Assembly: GCF_019443105.1 (NCBI RefSeq)
Contig: NZ_JAHZIJ010000022.1
Coordinates: 1-64,000 of the forward strand
From: Paenibacillus oenotherae
Lineage (GTDB): Bacteria > Bacillota > Bacilli > Paenibacillales > Paenibacillaceae
Reading direction: 5' to 3'
DNA: 64,000 bases
The position numbers were made by a program, and so were the translations under genes. The notes under the pieces are model-generated. The model made no database searches, was not told where the DNA came from, and saw nothing but the letters and a program-made list of their open reading frames with translations. Shown piece after piece: positions 32,373 through 40,852 of this stretch; position 1 is the stretch's first letter; the number at the start of each line of letters is the position of its first letter.

Positions 32373-34256
32373 TTATAATCTTTTGCGTTTATAGAAAACG
32401 ACGATGAGACAAGAGATCAGAAGCAGCACGGCAGCGATTCCCGCTTGAACTGCATCGCTTGCGCTGCCTTCCGGCTGTTGTGCAGCTTGTCCGCCAGGAC
32501 CGAAGCCAAACCCGCCGGGCCCTCCACCCATACCTCCGGGACCACCTCGCATACCGCCGAAGCCGCCGCCCATCTCACCGGGAAAACCCGGCTGGCCCGC
32601 TTGACCATCAGGCGGCATTTGCTGCTGCCACTGGCCTTGCTGGCCCTGGCCCGGCTCGGCCTGTGGTTGGCCCTGCTGGGCCTGGCCCGGCTGGCCCTGA
32701 CCTGCCTGGCCCTGGCCCGGCTCGGCCTGGAGCGGCTCGGCTTGGCCCGGTTGGCCCTGGCCGCCTTGTTGCCACTGGCCAGGCTGGCCACCTTGGCCAG
32801 CCTGCGCTCCCGCTGCGGCTGCGCCTTGAGCTGGCCCGGCGCCTGCGGCATTGCCCGGCCTTACGCCTTGCATGCCTTCTCGCACGCCGCCTTGCATGCC
32901 TTCTCGCATGCCGCCTTGTATGCCTTCTCGCACGCCGCCTTGTATGCCTTCTCGCACGCCGCCGACGCCGCCCATGCCTCCGCCGCTGCCGGACCCGTCC
33001 CCTGACGATGGGGACGTGCCGTCCAGCTGCTTCGTGAACAGCGCGGTCTGCTGGGCTACGAACGAGACCAGAGCAGATACGCCCTGCTCATACTGCTCAT
33101 AGGTATAAAATGCCGTCGGATCCTTCTCGACATGGGACGAGATCAGATCCGCCACCTCTTTTACACGCGCGCTGAACGCCTCGTCCGAGAGATACCCCTT
33201 CAGCATCTCTGACAAATACTGATGGTACTTCTCCTTATACGCCGCCACTCCGAGCAGCTTCGCGATCAGCGGGCGTTCCGCCAATGCGCCTTGTGTCGGC
33301 TCGTCGATCAGGATGCCCGTTCCGCCAAATCCGCCGAACGCCATATTATAATCCCATGGCAGAATCGAGAATAGACCATCATCCTCGTACAAATAATAAT
33401 TATGCTTGTTCATGCCGTGATAACTGTCCATATTGGCGGATAGTGTATTGAGCGCGATGAATTTCAACGCTTCCTCCACATCCAGAACCTTCTCATACCC
33501 CGTACCGTTGTTCAGTTCATCCAGCATGTCCAGAATAATATCATCATTGGAGGATGCCGATTTCAGATCAAGCCCCGTGTAAGCGGACATCTTCTCCAGC
33601 CAAGTAAGCTCGCTGCCGCTGCCCCCATTGGCTTTGTACAGCGCCCCGGCGGAATTGCCGAAATTCCGCTTCAGATACGACTCGCCCACCTGCTCGACAG
33701 CCAGATAAAATCCGCGAAGCTCATCATTTACATACACGTTGACAAAAGAATACTTAGGCGTCGGCAAGCCCATTGCCTCCGCCAGCTCATACGCCAGAAA
33801 TTCCCGCATATAAGAAGCATCGCTGAAATTATTATTCAGATTGATCTTGGTCACACCGTTCAAGCTCTGTCCCGCTATATATTCATCGAAAGACAGCTTG
33901 AAGCTGTACCGGTCCGAATCTGAATTAATTACACTCCGCAGACTAAGATTGCCCTTCGTCCTGACTGCAATATTATCGATCTGCTGCCCGTTGTAATTGA
34001 CCGAAGCGGTCTTGTACTCTTCATTGCCAGCATTGTCCAGCATGTCCTGATAATCTGCCGGATCAAGCTTAATTCTCACATCCACAACTCTATCCTTGGG
34101 GAATACCATCTCGTCTATGCGCTGTTCACTCTCCGTAGCCGCCTTGCCAGATCCAGCCTCGTCCGTCTGCTTCTCTGCCAGCGTACTGCAGCCTGACAAC
34201 CCTATGATCAGACAGATGCATAGAAGAAGTATCGCTCTCGCTCTTATCTCCAACAC
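32373..34256 (-). CDS. CotH kinase-family lipoprotein with Gly/Gln-rich repeat tail
   Basis: About 627 residues. A lipoprotein signal ends in LSGC (Cys23). The CotH domain (about 55-400) includes RTKGNLSLRS, FKLSFDEYIAGQSLNGVTKINLNNNFSDASYMREFLAYELAEAMGLP, and SILPWDYNMAFGG with the metal-binding Asp. A tail of about 190 residues has octapeptide GGVREGIQ-type repeats, GQ/PGQ-rich repeats and a GGM-rich stretch, then a final membrane segment (AAVLLLISCLIVVFYKRKR). CotH proteins are atypical protein kinases of spore coats or surfaces. The start is unclear: GTG 34256 abuts GGAGG, TTG 34253 is an alternative. It is last in the VTC-DUF4956-CotH operon. Confidence 0.85.
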   Translation of the reverse strand: MLEIRARAILLLCICLIIGLSGCSTLAEKQTDEAGSGKAATESEQRIDEMVFPKDRVVDVRIKLDPADYQDMLDNAGNEEYKTASVNYNGQQIDNIAVRTKGNLSLRSVINSDSDRYSFKLSFDEYIAGQSLNGVTKINLNNNFSDASYMREFLAYELAEAMGLPTPKYSFVNVYVNDELRGFYLAVEQVGESYLKRNFGNSAGALYKANGGSGSELTWLEKMSAYTGLDLKSASSNDDIILDMLDELNNGTGYEKVLDVEEALKFIALNTLSANMDSYHGMNKHNYYLYEDDGLFSILPWDYNMAFGGFGGTGILIDEPTQGALAERPLIAKLLGVAAYKEKYHQYLSEMLKGYLSDEAFSARVKEVADLISSHVEKDPTAFYTYEQYEQGVSALVSFVAQQTALFTKQLDGTSPSSGDGSGSGGGMGGVGGVREGIQGGVREGIQGGMREGMQGGVREGMQGVRPGNAAGAGPAQGAAAAGAQAGQGGQPGQWQQGGQGQPGQAEPLQAEPGQGQAGQGQPGQAQQGQPQAEPGQGQQGQWQQQMPPDGQAGQPGFPGEMGGGFGGMRGGPGGMGGGPGGFGFGPGGQAAQQPEGSASDAVQAGIAAVLLLISCLIVVFYKRKRL

Positions 34257-34265
34257 CCTCCATCA

Positions 34266-34964
34266 TCAGGATACATAATTTCCGCTGTAGCTGATCAGCA
34301 CAGCATTCCGAACACCTTCCAGCTCCGAGATCCCATTCACGAATTGGCCTTCGCTGTCACGCAGCCGGATCTCCAGTGTCGTCTCGATATTGCCCTGCGT
34401 TACAGTCTTCTGCTTCACATTGTAGCGCTTCACCATCTTACCTACATGCCCATGCACTGCCTGCTCGCTCTTATCACTGTCACAATTAATAACAAGGAGA
34501 TAGGGCGTCTCGAAGGTCGACCGTTTAATAAAAAAGAACATGATCAGGCCGATCACAACGGAACCGACCATCGCAAGCGTGTAGAAGCCCGCCCCTGCGA
34601 CGATGCCTGCCGCAGCTGCCCAGAACAGGAAGATCAGGTCCGTCGGATCTTTGATCGGCGTTCTGAACCGGACGATAGAGAGCGCGCCGACCATACCGAG
34701 CGACAGCACCAGATTGGAATTGACCGCAATAATGACCATCGCCGTAACCATCGTCATCCCGATCAGCGAAATATTGAAGCTCCGGGAATACAGCACACCG
34801 CTGAACACCCTTTTGTAGAGCAGATAGATGAAATAGCCGATCAGAAAAGCGACTCCCAGCGTCAGCAGCATTTTGGTCAAATCGATGTCGGATACAAAAT
34901 TGTTAAGCACCGATTTCTTCAATATATCGGCGAAATTCGTCGTCTCTGTTGTCGTTGTTTCCAT
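34266..34964 (-). CDS. DUF4956 membrane protein
   Basis: 232 residues. Four hydrophobic segments in the first 145 residues (MLLTLGVAFLIGYFIYLLY, ISLIGMTMVTAMVIIAV, DLIFLFWAAAAGIVAGAGFY, LAMVGSVVIGLIMFFFI), with the conserved cytoplasmic loop LGMVGALSIVRFRTPIKDPTD typical of DUF4956. A C-terminal soluble ACT-like domain follows (ETPYLLVINCDSDKSE through ELEGVRNAVLISYSG). Function unknown; the family is almost always next to VTC-domain genes, and here it lies between the VTC and CotH genes with four- and nine-base gaps. Confidence 0.88.
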   Translation of the reverse strand: METTTTETTNFADILKKSVLNNFVSDIDLTKMLLTLGVAFLIGYFIYLLYKRVFSGVLYSRSFNISLIGMTMVTAMVIIAVNSNLVLSLGMVGALSIVRFRTPIKDPTDLIFLFWAAAAGIVAGAGFYTLAMVGSVVIGLIMFFFIKRSTFETPYLLVINCDSDKSEQAVHGHVGKMVKRYNVKQKTVTQGNIETTLEIRLRDSEGQFVNGISELEGVRNAVLISYSGNYVS

Positions 34965-34967
34965 TGA

Positions 34968-35681
34968 TTAATAATCCTCCCATGTATTCGTTTTCAGAAA
35001 TTTGCGGCATATCACATATTTGGACGCCGACTGCCTCGTCAATCCTTGCAGCTGCAGCGCAGTCTGGATATAGCCCGGAATATACTCGTCGTACTTCACC
35101 TCAAGAATAATCAGATTGTCGTCAAGCGCCCGCACCGAGCTCAAATCCTTGTTGAAAATATCCGTCGAGTTCAGCCCCGTCCGCAGCTCCTTGTCGAACG
35201 TAATCCGCACATTGCCGTTATGGCATACATAGGGCTCGCGGACATAATCGACGATAACCTTCGGCCGCAGCAGATTATGGTTCATCTCGTTGTACAGCTC
35301 CATCATAAAGGGCTTGTCAGGCTGATGAAGCACCTCATAATCTCCTGCAATGATGGCCTCGTACATGTCCCTTGTCAGCGATTCCTTCACCTTGGCGATG
35401 TAATCGTCACGCTTGATCTTTTTCTCAAAATGAATGATATGATCCTGCACATTGTAGATGCGTATCCGATACTTCACCCGGTCCCGGATGCCGCCCAATT
35501 TCTCGTGAAGCGCCTTGTTGTTCATATCATCAAAGTATAAGCTCCGAATGTGATACTCCCCTGTCGGCCCCGCGTGCTTGTCCCGGCTCATCAGGTTCCG
35601 CAGCCTGCTGCTGATCAGATAGAATTGATGATAGTTGATCATAAATTTCAATTCATGACGGTACTTCAGATTGTTGTTCAT
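34968..35681 (-). CDS. VTC-domain (polyphosphate polymerase-like) protein
   Basis: 237 residues. The VTC/CYTH-like tunnel-fold pattern: YRHELKFMINYHQF at the start, YHIRSLYFDDMNN, VKYRIRIYN, FEKKIKRDDYIAKVKESLT, RPKVIVDYVREPYV, NVRITFDKELR and ILEVKYDEYIPGYIQ. Basic and acidic residues alternate as needed to bind triphosphate and metal. Eukaryotic VTC proteins make polyphosphate; bacterial homologues linked to DUF4956 and CotH have no settled role. ATG 35681 is preceded by GAGAGAGGTGTGAC. Confidence 0.87.
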   Translation of the reverse strand: MNNNLKYRHELKFMINYHQFYLISSRLRNLMSRDKHAGPTGEYHIRSLYFDDMNNKALHEKLGGIRDRVKYRIRIYNVQDHIIHFEKKIKRDDYIAKVKESLTRDMYEAIIAGDYEVLHQPDKPFMMELYNEMNHNLLRPKVIVDYVREPYVCHNGNVRITFDKELRTGLNSTDIFNKDLSSVRALDDNLIILEVKYDEYIPGYIQTALQLQGLTRQSASKYVICRKFLKTNTWEDY

Positions 35682-35789
35682 GTCACACCTCTCTCTAGTC
35701 AGACTGTACGTGCACCCCTCTTTTCCACTACTATTGTAGAAGGCCTAACTGAGTCCATCCTGAGACGTAACTGAATGACCGCTGAATGT

Positions 35790-35831
35790 TTTACAATTCC
35801 TTAACATTAGAGATATCATTGACGGTACAAT
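35790..35831 (+). promoter_or_regulatory. PhoP-box promoter of the phosphatase gene
   Basis: TTTACA (35790-35795), five bases, TTAACA (35801-35806) matches the Bacillus PhoP direct repeat TT(A/T/C)ACA-N5. A -10 TACAAT at 35826-35831 follows at the spacing seen in PhoP-activated promoters, with no -35 consensus. The start codon is about 58 bases downstream of the -10. Confidence 0.65.
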
Positions 35832-35889
35832 AGAAGTGAACGGGTCAAGCGCAGCTTCACAGTATGAGGCTGTAAGGAGGAACCATATA

Positions 35890-37137
35890 ATGAGAACGAG
35901 TATCTACAGAAAAGCACTGAAATTGACAGCCATTATTATGATGGGCATAACTGTGATGACTGGCTGCAGCGAAGCTTTGGATACGGGTGTCCATTCAAGT
36001 GCCAAATCAATCGTGACTACAATATCCGGCGATGCGCGCACCAGCCGCTCATTCACCTGGCATACGGAGCCTGCTGCGGCAGATGCCGTTATCCAAGTTG
36101 TAGAAGGCGCGTGGAAGAAAGATCTCGACGAGAACCATATTCTCACTGTGAAGGGCAATACAACCACTATCACCACCGAGAAGAATGTGCAGCAAGGTGT
36201 CCATAAAGTTGACGTTACGGGGCTGAAGGCGGGAACCGCCTACTCCTATCGGGTGGGCAGCGGTGACGGGCACGGGTGGAGCGAGCCTGCGCAATTCGTT
36301 ACAGAGCCGGAGGCTGCCGAGGCGTTCACATTTCTTAATGTGACGGACTCACAAGGCATTACGGAAGCGGATTTCAAGCTGTGGGGCCACACATTGGACC
36401 AGGCTTTTCAACTGCTGCCGGATGCCAGATTCATTGTGCATAACGGGGATTTGACGGAGTTTCCAGGGATTGAATCGGGATGGGATCACTTCTTCGAAAA
36501 AGGAGAGCAATGGCTGACCCGTATTCCGCTTATGCCGGTCACAGGCAACCATGAGGAAATCGATAACGATGCGGAGCGGTTCGTATCGCATTTTCGAGTG
36601 CCTGATAATGGGGCGGACGGCTCCATTCCCGGTACGACATATTCGTTCGATTACGGCAATGCGCATTTCGTCGTCTTGAATACGGAATCCAATATTGAGG
36701 GTCAGACAGAGTGGCTCAGGGAGGATCTGGCCCGCACGGACAAGCCATGGATCATCGCCGCGATGCATCGCGGCGCTTACGGCGGCAGCTCCTACAAGAA
36801 AGTGAAGAAGTGGGTCGAAGTGTTCGACGAGTTCAAGGTGGATTTGGTGCTGCAAGGTCATAACCACGAATATTCGCGATCCTATCCGCTGCGAGGCGGC
36901 GAGGTCGTTGGTGACGGGGAGAGTGCTGTGACAGGCAAGCAAGGGACCGTATATGTCGTAGCCAATACGTCAGGGCCCAAGTTCAATGAGAAGAAGGGCG
37001 ATAAGTTCTACCATAAGGTGCATTTCCAGAATAGCCAGCAGATGTTCGCGGGGATTACAATCGATGGGGATACCCTGTCATATAAAGCCTATAATGTGGA
37101 CGGGGAGCTGCTGGACAAGTTCGAGCTCAAGCATTAG
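35890..37137 (+). CDS. Purple acid phosphatase-like lipoprotein
   Basis: 415 residues from ATG 35890 (AAGGAGG upstream). A lipoprotein signal ends in MTGC. An N-terminal purple-acid-phosphatase/fibronectin-type domain follows (about 30-135: TSRSFTWHTEPAA, VDVTGLKAGTAYSYRVGSGDG), then a calcineurin-like metallophosphoesterase with FLNVTDSQG (first metal Asp), VHNGDLTEF, VTGNHEE, AAMHRGAYG and LQGHNHEYSRSYP. It is an extracytoplasmic phosphomonoesterase or diesterase, anchored to the membrane. A PhoP box upstream predicts induction on phosphate starvation. Confidence 0.9.
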   Translation: MRTSIYRKALKLTAIIMMGITVMTGCSEALDTGVHSSAKSIVTTISGDARTSRSFTWHTEPAAADAVIQVVEGAWKKDLDENHILTVKGNTTTITTEKNVQQGVHKVDVTGLKAGTAYSYRVGSGDGHGWSEPAQFVTEPEAAEAFTFLNVTDSQGITEADFKLWGHTLDQAFQLLPDARFIVHNGDLTEFPGIESGWDHFFEKGEQWLTRIPLMPVTGNHEEIDNDAERFVSHFRVPDNGADGSIPGTTYSFDYGNAHFVVLNTESNIEGQTEWLREDLARTDKPWIIAAMHRGAYGGSSYKKVKKWVEVFDEFKVDLVLQGHNHEYSRSYPLRGGEVVGDGESAVTGKQGTVYVVANTSGPKFNEKKGDKFYHKVHFQNSQQMFAGITIDGDTLSYKAYNVDGELLDKFELKH

Positions 37138-37285
37138 CGTGAATGACTATAATTCTTGCGAAGAGCTCTCTTCCCGCAGCTACGACCACATACACCTCTT
37201 TCATCCGGTGGGTCGTGCTGTAAGCGGGTTTCGTCCTCCTTCGGGGCTACATCCGCCTTCATCCGTATTCATCCGCCTTAAAAGC

Positions 37286-37320
37286 CCGCCCCGTTTCTTC
37301 ACTGAGACGAAACGAGGCGG
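37286..37320 (-). terminator. Terminator of the FAH/amidase operon
   Basis: CCGCC-C-CGTTTC pairs with GAAACG-A-GGCGG; on the minus strand the stem is followed by GCTTTTAA. It lies about 60 bases past the FAH-family stop and may also stop the convergent phosphatase transcript. Confidence 0.7.
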
Positions 37321-37381
37321 AGCTCCCATATTCCGAATTGTTAGGCATGACAATTACTATCCATATACGATGACAAAAGTA

Positions 37382-38245
37382 TCATCCCGCCACCGGATTC
37401 ACGAGCGGCTCAAAGCCCCCGCTAATTCGGCATTCCACAACATCCCCGTCCCGAATGACGACAGCGCCCGGAGTGCCTGTCAGAATGACATCTCCGGGAA
37501 GCAGGGTCATGACCTGCGAGTGAAAAGCGACGATATACCACGGCTGGTAACGCATATTAGCCAGCACATTGCGGTGGCTGACATCGCCGTTGAGCACTGT
37601 CTCTACAGTTAGAGCCAGCACATCCTCGATCTCATCTGCCGTAATAAGCTGCGGACCGAAGCTGAAGAACGTGTCGAAGCTCTTCGCCCTTGTCAGGAAC
37701 CGCTGATTCTTCGCATGGATATCCGCAGCGGTCATATCCAGTGATGTTGTGAACCCTGCAACGACCTCACGCGCTTGCGCCTCAGATATACACTTGCATT
37801 CCCGGCCAATAATGATGGCCAGCTCCGCCTCCGCAGTCGGCTCTTCCGACTGCACGGGAAGCCGGATGGCTTCGCCGTTCCCGATGATGGTCGTGTCCGG
37901 CTTCATGAAGCTCACAGGCTCAGCATCCGCCGGCACGAAAGCCAGATCCGAGGCGTTCTTCACATAATTCATGCCGATTCCCCATATTTTGCGGGGGTGA
38001 CGGTACAGCGGGGCATAGTGCGCATCCGCCAGCGGAATGGACGCCATAGCAGCCAGCCGCTCCCGCCCGCCGCCGCCATACCATTCCTTGATCTCATCCA
38101 GCTGCCCTAGCGAGATAAGATCAAAGACACTGCCGCTCCACTGCTTGCGCTCCGCCGCATTGATCGTATCGATCAGAACACAGAAGGAAGGCTCGATAAC
38201 CGCCGCCAGCTCGGCGCCGCCCAGCCTTAATGTTGCCAGCTTCAT
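37382..38245 (-). CDS. Fumarylacetoacetate hydrolase (FAH)-family enzyme
   Basis: 287 residues. FAH C-terminal-domain signatures: KIWGIGMNYVKNASD, FMKPDTTIIGNGEAIRLP, metal-binding EAELAIIIGRECK, GFTTSLDMTAADIH, KSFDTFFSFGPQL, and DVILTGTPGAV near the end. Members hydrolyse C-C bonds of acylpyruvates, hydrate 2-oxopent-4-enoates or decarboxylate oxaloacetate-like acids, with Mg2+/Mn2+. Here it is last gene of an eight-gene catabolic operon, so it may process the carbon skeleton left after deamination. The substrate is unknown. Confidence 0.88.
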   Translation of the reverse strand: MKLATLRLGGAELAAVIEPSFCVLIDTINAAERKQWSGSVFDLISLGQLDEIKEWYGGGGRERLAAMASIPLADAHYAPLYRHPRKIWGIGMNYVKNASDLAFVPADAEPVSFMKPDTTIIGNGEAIRLPVQSEEPTAEAELAIIIGRECKCISEAQAREVVAGFTTSLDMTAADIHAKNQRFLTRAKSFDTFFSFGPQLITADEIEDVLALTVETVLNGDVSHRNVLANMRYQPWYIVAFHSQVMTLLPGDVILTGTPGAVVIRDGDVVECRISGGFEPLVNPVAG

Positions 38246-38266
38246 AATAGTTGCGCTCCTTACGGA

Positions 38267-39082
38267 CTACCGTTGTCTCAAATCCGAGATTTCAAATCTG
38301 CTCAGCTCGACGAAGGCTTTGGCCAGAAAGTCTGTAATTCTCCCCTGGATAATGACTCCTTTGTCAGCGGTTGCCCGCGTTGCGTCTCCAGCTACTCCGC
38401 TTTCCGAGATATCGCTCATGATCCAAGCGAACCGCACTCTTCCTTCCAATGTGAGCTGTTCATATTGCGAGAGATCCACCATTTCGGCTACGGCAAGCTC
38501 ATCATGCACCCAATTCGGCTTAATCGCCTTCACGATGGATGTCTCATAATCACCGCCGTGGATGCCATATTCGAGCTCCTCCGGCGTCATGAGATCATTG
38601 GCCGCATCCAGACTATGCGGCGCCAGATAGAATACCATTAGTCCTGTGGCAATTCGCACCTCGCGTGCAATGACATTAAGCATGTCCATATTGCCTCCAT
38701 GCGTATTGAACAGCAGCAGCCTTCGGAAGCCGCTTCTCTGCAGGCTGTGAGCAATATCCGTGACAATGCTTTGCAGCGTTGCGGCTGATAATGCGATGGT
38801 ACCGGCGAAGCCGAGATGCTCGTTGCTCTTGCCGTAGGCGAGGGGAGGCAGATTCCAAATCTGCTCGTCCGGATCGATCTTGTCGAACGTCTGTGTTAAC
38901 GTCGCCTCCCCGATAAGCGCATCGGTCATAACGGGCAAATGATAGCCATGCTGCTCCACAGCGCCCAGCGACAGGATGCACAGCGCATTCTCCTTAGGCA
39001 GCTCGGCGATCCCCTTGCTCGTCAGCCGCGGCAAAAATTTATCCTCCCACGCCTTTCCTTCATATCTGCTAAACATAAGCAT
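38267..39082 (-). CDS. Creatininase-family amidohydrolase
   Basis: 271 residues from ATG 39082, which has AAAGGAGGGTG upstream. Creatininase fold motifs: LSLGAVEQHGYHLPVMTDALIGE (metal-binding Glu, His, Asp), LAYGKSNEHLGFAGTIALSA, LLLFNTHGGNMDMLN and IHGGDYETSI. Family members open cyclic amides (creatinine amidohydrolase) or remove formyl groups (ArfB-type). It lies 21 bases before the FAH gene and 129 bases after the amidase gene, suggesting a ring-opening or deformylation step in the same pathway. Real creatinine is not implied. Confidence 0.85.
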   Translation of the reverse strand: MLMFSRYEGKAWEDKFLPRLTSKGIAELPKENALCILSLGAVEQHGYHLPVMTDALIGEATLTQTFDKIDPDEQIWNLPPLAYGKSNEHLGFAGTIALSAATLQSIVTDIAHSLQRSGFRRLLLFNTHGGNMDMLNVIAREVRIATGLMVFYLAPHSLDAANDLMTPEELEYGIHGGDYETSIVKAIKPNWVHDELAVAEMVDLSQYEQLTLEGRVRFAWIMSDISESGVAGDATRATADKGVIIQGRITDFLAKAFVELSRFEISDLRQR

Positions 39083-39211
39083 TAAGCACCCTCCTTTCCC
39101 TATTCGAGACTTGCGCCGCTCCCGTCTCACTGCGGTGTGACAGTGTAGCGAGCCGCTTAAACAAGATGGCAATCCAGTCCGGCGAATTCCGCACTCCAGC
39201 CTAACAAGTTC

Positions 39212-40393
39212 CTATAGCGCGCCTCTCTCCGACAGCTCGAACACCAGCTCCAGCAGCGCTAGATCGCAGCCTCGTCCTGCTACAATCGACAAACCAACCG
39301 GCAGTCCGTCCACTCGGCCGACTGGCAGCGTCACTTGGGGCAAACCAGCCAGTCCGGCAATGCAGCATATTTGCAGCGTCCGCACTCTGGTCGTCTCCAA
39401 CTGCTCAGCCGGCATATTCAGCAGAGGAGCGGGGCCCGGGGCGGTCGGCATCACCAGGATCGCTCCGTCCCTCAGCAGTTCATCCATCGTTTCACGTATA
39501 AGCTCACGCGCTGTGAACATATCCTCATGCCAGCTGGCCGCCAAGCTCTCCGTCCATGCGAAGCGCTCTGCAATGCCAGGACCAAACACAGGATGATGAG
39601 CTTCAATCCACGCCCCATGCGAGCGCCAAATCTCCAACCCTTGCAGAATGCGGAACGTGTTCATCCATTCGGAATACCCGCCCTCGTGAAGGATGAACCT
39701 CCGGGCAGGGCCGACATAACGGGCAATATCCGCGACTTTGCCTTCCAGCTCAGCCCTGCAGGCATCCTCGGCCAAGCTCCATATATCCTCCGCCACCAAA
39801 ACCCGGTTAAAGCGCCGTACAGCGGAATCACCGCCGCCGGTCAGCACCTTGCCAACGGCCAGCAGCTCCTCCGCATCCCTTGCCATCCAGCCCACTGTGT
39901 CAAAGCTGGGCGCCAGCGGGATCAGTCCATCCGCAGCAACTGCGCCATGCGAGGGACGGAAGCCGTAAATGCCGCAATAGGAGGACGGAATACGAACAGA
40001 ACCCCCTGTATCCGTACCAATGGCGAAATCCGCTTCACCTGCTGCCACCGCAACAGCAGAGCCGCTCGACGATCCCCCTGGAATGCGGCCCGCAGCATTG
40101 GGATTGACAGGTGTGCCATAATGAAAATTCTCCCCGTTCAAGCTGTACATCAGCTCGTCGGTATGCGCGGCCCCTCGCAGTCTTGCTCCTCCCCGCAGAA
40201 GCTTCTCCACAGCACTCGCTGTAACAGCGGCAGCCTCATGAGTTCGCAGCCAGTCCGGATTGCCCGCGGCATTGCGATGGCCCTTCACAGCGAATACATC
40301 CTTGACGGCAAACACAAGACCGTTCAGAGGACCGCTCCCCAGCGGCTCTCTAGTCAACGATTGATCGATGAAAGCGCGGTAACAGTCCTCCAT
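39212..40393 (-). CDS. Amidase (amidase-signature family, AtzE-like)
   Basis: 393 residues, shorter than GatA (about 480). The Ser-cisSer-Lys triad is recognisable: Lys31 in FAVKDVF, cis-Ser in PGGSSSGSA (about 106-113) and nucleophile Ser132 in GTDTGGSVRIP. C-terminal GLAGLPQVTLPVGRVDGLPVGLSIVAGRGCD is typical. It would hydrolyse a small amide or carbamoyl compound in the cytoplasm. ATG 40393 is four bases after the cupin gene stop. AtzE-like amidases act on linear ureido/carboxamide intermediates, which suits the operon context. Confidence 0.88.
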   Translation of the reverse strand: MEDCYRAFIDQSLTREPLGSGPLNGLVFAVKDVFAVKGHRNAAGNPDWLRTHEAAAVTASAVEKLLRGGARLRGAAHTDELMYSLNGENFHYGTPVNPNAAGRIPGGSSSGSAVAVAAGEADFAIGTDTGGSVRIPSSYCGIYGFRPSHGAVAADGLIPLAPSFDTVGWMARDAEELLAVGKVLTGGGDSAVRRFNRVLVAEDIWSLAEDACRAELEGKVADIARYVGPARRFILHEGGYSEWMNTFRILQGLEIWRSHGAWIEAHHPVFGPGIAERFAWTESLAASWHEDMFTARELIRETMDELLRDGAILVMPTAPGPAPLLNMPAEQLETTRVRTLQICCIAGLAGLPQVTLPVGRVDGLPVGLSIVAGRGCDLALLELVFELSERGAL

Positions 40394-40397
40394 CCCC

Positions 40398-40823
40398 TCA
40401 CCCCTTATGCAAGAGAACCTTCAAGTCCTCTTCATCCAGACTCGTTAGCGGCCCGGACAGAATCAGCTTAGAGAACTTCTCATCCGGGATCATCGTTGTG
40501 AAAACATATAAGCGTCCTGCGCCAGTGTTCTCGATCTTATGCGAATGGTTCGGCGGTACTACCAGATGCGCGCCCGTTTCGATCGGGATGACCTGGTCGC
40601 CTACCGTTGCAATCCCGCTTCCCGCAATGACATAGAAATGCTCGAACGCTTCCAGATGCGTGTTGGGCGGCGTTTTGCCATTCACATCGAAGATTTCGAT
40701 GCAATTCATGAAGGGATAGAACTCCCCGTTGCTGAGAATAACGAACTTGTTCGTATCCTTTTCCGATATTTTGTGTACGGGACAATCCTTCAGCATAGCA
40801 GCATAGGGTTGGTAGATATCCAT
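40398..40823 (-). CDS. Cupin-domain protein
   Basis: 141 residues from ATG 40823 (GGGAGC upstream). A single cupin: NTHLEAFEHFYVIAGSGIATVGDQVIPIETGAHLVVPPNHSHKIENTG. The first motif has His and Glu positions suitable for metal binding (HLEAFEHFY), and the second has PPNHSHKI. Such small cupins act as isomerases, dioxygenases or sensors; its role in the pathway is unknown. It lies between the isochorismatase-like and amidase genes with short gaps. Confidence 0.82.
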   Translation of the reverse strand: MDIYQPYAAMLKDCPVHKISEKDTNKFVILSNGEFYPFMNCIEIFDVNGKTPPNTHLEAFEHFYVIAGSGIATVGDQVIPIETGAHLVVPPNHSHKIENTGAGRLYVFTTMIPDEKFSKLILSGPLTSLDEEDLKVLLHKG

Positions 40824-40852
40824 AGAAGCAGCTCCCTCTCGGTGTAATATTA

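Noticed and set aside
32445-33037. Two plus-strand frames of about 190 codons opposite the CotH tail
   Set aside because: They arise from the G/C-rich codon bias of the Gly/Gln repeat tail; the products are Leu/Ala or Pro/Arg low-complexity without start signals.
39335-40471. 378-codon plus-strand frame opposite the amidase
   Set aside because: Opposite strand of an amidase with a complete catalytic triad; no domain and no start signals.
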